Assembly: GCF_001458735.1 (NCBI RefSeq)
Contig: NZ_CZQA01000011.1
Span: 21,483 to 85,482 of the forward strand
Origin: Candidatus Nitrospira nitrosa
Lineage (GTDB): Bacteria; Nitrospirota; Nitrospiria; Nitrospirales; Nitrospiraceae
DNA length: 64,000 nt
Direction: 5' to 3'
In this document: positions 62,375 to 64,000 of the stretch, one piece after another
How positions within the stretch are numbered: the stretch's first letter is position 1
Layout of the letters: each line of letters opens with the position of its first letter
Program-made: the position numbers and the translations under genes
The notes under the pieces: generated by a model
What the model was told of the DNA's origin: nothing
Databases searched by the model: none
Seen by the model: only the letters and a program-made list of their open reading frames with translations

Positions 62375-63472
62375 ATGCGTGAATCGAACGATACCCCCTG
62401 TGCATTAAACGTCCGAGTGAAGTCATCCAGGAGCGTGTCGATAGGGACAGCCAGCCGGATGGGGACACTCGTGATTGGTCTCGTGCTGGTGATGCTCACC
62501 GGCTGTGCCGCATCGTTCTTTAAAGAGGAGACGGTCGCGGACAGGTTCGACAAGGCGATGAAAAAACTAGCAGAGCGCTGCGCCAAAGAACCGCCAAAAC
62601 GCGGTGACACTACCTGTGATCCGTTGAAGCTCAAGCCGACTGATCCATTGGCCACAGAGGAAGGGCGGTTTGCTCACAGTATTAAGATCCCGAATCCGTT
62701 GCCGGAAGACAGTGGGTACAAACCAGGAATGACCACGAAAGAATACTTCGATCATTTGTGTAAGAACGAAGCAGGGGAGTTCATTTTTAAGACGGTTGAG
62801 AATGTGGAAGGCATCATGCAAATGCGACCGAGGACCGAGGCGACTGACTACATGTTACAGCATCTCTATGCATTAGAAGATCCTTATGGGGAAGTATATG
62901 GCGAGGAATTTAATGCGGGGCCAGACGCCATCAAGGCCGGAATTCAAAATGGATTTGTGAATCCACGCTATTCGGATGCTGCAAAAACAAAAGATGGTAG
63001 CAAGAGAGCATATCGTGTTTACAGGCCAGACCGGAACTATAAATTTCTTGAAAAGCCTATTCCTGTATCCATTCAGAGTCCAACCGATGGTTCAAAATAT
63101 CTTCGGTACACCAGACCGAACACGGACAAGCTGGTACTTGAGGATGGCCAATACCTCTATCCAGGTGATCAACAGCCAACATTGCTCGAAGAGTGGGTCA
63201 AACAGCCAAAAAGTGAGTATGGATTCACTTGGCGTGGAATTACTCGTCCGCATGATCGTGAACTAGGAATCGCTGGAGGCGAAGTCATCATTCTGGATTT
63301 ACAGACCAAAGAGGTGTTGGCGGTTAAGCGAGGTTATTTAGCAAGCGGACGGAGTTTGCAAACGGTCGGTAGGATCTGGTGGCTGGGGGCTACGGCCTGT
63401 CCGCCAAGACCAGTTACAACCAGAAAAGAGTTTATTCACAAAGTGTTGAAACCTTCGCAGTCTGTTAACTAG
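62375..63472 (+). CDS. Lipoprotein of unknown function
   Basis: About 365 residues from ATG 62375 with AAGGAG 10 nt upstream. An n-region of about 28 residues, hydrophobic segment and lipobox MLTGCAA place it in a membrane facing the periplasm. A charged N-terminal helix (ADRFDKAMKKLAERC) is followed by a globular part with IIWWLGATACPPRPV-like end. No family is recognised. It is 12 bp upstream of the lipase-like gene, probably in one operon. Confidence 0.7.
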   Translation: MRESNDTPCALNVRVKSSRSVSIGTASRMGTLVIGLVLVMLTGCAASFFKEETVADRFDKAMKKLAERCAKEPPKRGDTTCDPLKLKPTDPLATEEGRFAHSIKIPNPLPEDSGYKPGMTTKEYFDHLCKNEAGEFIFKTVENVEGIMQMRPRTEATDYMLQHLYALEDPYGEVYGEEFNAGPDAIKAGIQNGFVNPRYSDAAKTKDGSKRAYRVYRPDRNYKFLEKPIPVSIQSPTDGSKYLRYTRPNTDKLVLEDGQYLYPGDQQPTLLEEWVKQPKSEYGFTWRGITRPHDRELGIAGGEVIILDLQTKEVLAVKRGYLASGRSLQTVGRIWWLGATACPPRPVTTRKEFIHKVLKPSQSVN

Positions 63473-63484
63473 AGGAGTTCGAGC

Positions 63485-64000
63485 ATGCCGGATCTTACGC
63501 TAATGCAGTTGAAACAAGCTTACGATGCCGCGCTTGAACAGCTCGCTGCTGAGTCATTCCTCTTTCAAGGGATTGATCCCGAAGAATATGTTCTTGCATT
63601 AGGGCGTGGTAATAACCCGGGCGCTGATCCGAATGCTGATGATTTGCCAGGCAAGTTGCGTATGACCTTGGAGCAGGCTCAGGCATTCGAAAACCGCTAC
63701 TTAGTCATCGACGCCTATCAAAACGATGCGACAGGTTTCTCGGCGGTCGCATTGCGTGATACAGCTACTCCAGGCCGTGTAGTTCTCGCCGTCCGCAGTA
63801 CCGAGCTTCTCAATGATCAGGATCGCGATGTAGGGGCGGATTTCCAAGTCTTCACAAGCGGCTTTGCCTTCGATCAAATCCTTTCAGCCGAGGATTTTCT
63901 TAACCGCGTCCGGCCTCAATTGCAATCTGGAGAGACGATAGACCTTGTCGGCTACTCATTGAGCGGCAACATCGTCCGTACCCTGGCTGCCATGTATCCG
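63485..64000 (+). CDS. Lipase-like alpha/beta-hydrolase, partial (runs off window)
   Basis: ATG 63485 has a GAGGAG site. 172 codons are open to the window end. VLAVRSTELLNDQDRDVGAD and then DLVGYSLSGNIVRTLAA follow the pattern of a lipase: a first strand, then the elbow with candidate nucleophile Ser in GYSLSG (the usual fifth residue of GxSxG is serine here). Neither signal peptide nor membrane segment is seen. The acid and histidine would lie outside the window. Confidence 0.65.
   Translation, partial: MPDLTLMQLKQAYDAALEQLAAESFLFQGIDPEEYVLALGRGNNPGADPNADDLPGKLRMTLEQAQAFENRYLVIDAYQNDATGFSAVALRDTATPGRVVLAVRSTELLNDQDRDVGADFQVFTSGFAFDQILSAEDFLNRVRPQLQSGETIDLVGYSLSGNIVRTLAAMYP

Overview
The window looks like a chromosomal segment of a Gram-negative bacterium of moderately high GC content, most likely a Nitrospira-type member of the Nitrospirota. 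This rests on overall gene style (many lipoproteins and Tat/Sec exports, bactofilin, DUF3597, BACON-repeat protein, a T4P/T2SS-like cluster beside nucleotide-sugar enzymes). It is an inference: no rRNA or other phylogenetic marker is present. No tRNA or rRNA gene and no intact transposase was recognised.

Layout. 1-3.4 kb: minus-strand exported proteins and a staphylococcal-nuclease-like protein, with a 51-bp sequence repeated in two intergenic regions. 3.7-7.8 kb: a minus-strand unit of a Tat-type FAD amine oxidase followed by pxpB-pxpA-pxpC (5-oxoprolinase). 8-15.8 kb: small housekeeping and unknown genes (DUF3597, bactofilin, DUF423, a dienelactone-hydrolase homologue without its nucleophile, Gfo/Idh/MocA, a lone RAM domain, YifB). 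15.9-16.5 kb: a scar where a type I restriction hsdR start is joined to the tail of a probable toxin, next to a surviving DUF2283 gene. 17.2-19.8 kb: clpB. 21-24.7 kb: a histidine kinase, lipoprotein and sigma54-type response regulator in the order known for glrK-qseG-glrR. 24.8-26.4 kb: a secreted protein with four BACON-like repeats.

26.9-40 kb: a UDP-sugar dehydrogenase and a UXS-like decarboxylase flank an eleven-gene operon for a type IV pilus/type II secretion (MSHA-like) machine: secretin with TPR and probable cohesin domains, three pilin-like proteins, a LysM lipoprotein, inner-membrane F protein, ATPase, and PilM/N/O/P-like parts. The prepilin peptidase is not in the window. 40.2-43.7 kb: proA, a 594-aa unknown and a 58-aa ORF. 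44-47.7 kb: a C39-like ABC exporter, an unusually short HlyD-type adaptor and a small exported OB-like protein.

49.3-61.3 kb holds a complete type I-G (formerly I-U) CRISPR-Cas locus: WYL regulator, a periplasmic 12-residue-repeat protein, cas3, csx17, csb1, csb2, a cas4-cas1 fusion, cas2, leader, and 15 identical 36-bp repeats with 14 spacers. A roughly 50-bp similar sequence lies on each side, and the edges carry gene wreckage, including a full-length Uma2 gene broken by two in-frame stops. The leader contains an 18-codon ORF with a strong Shine-Dalgarno sequence whose stop codon lies inside the first CRISPR repeat. The window ends with a lipoprotein and the start of a lipase-like protein.
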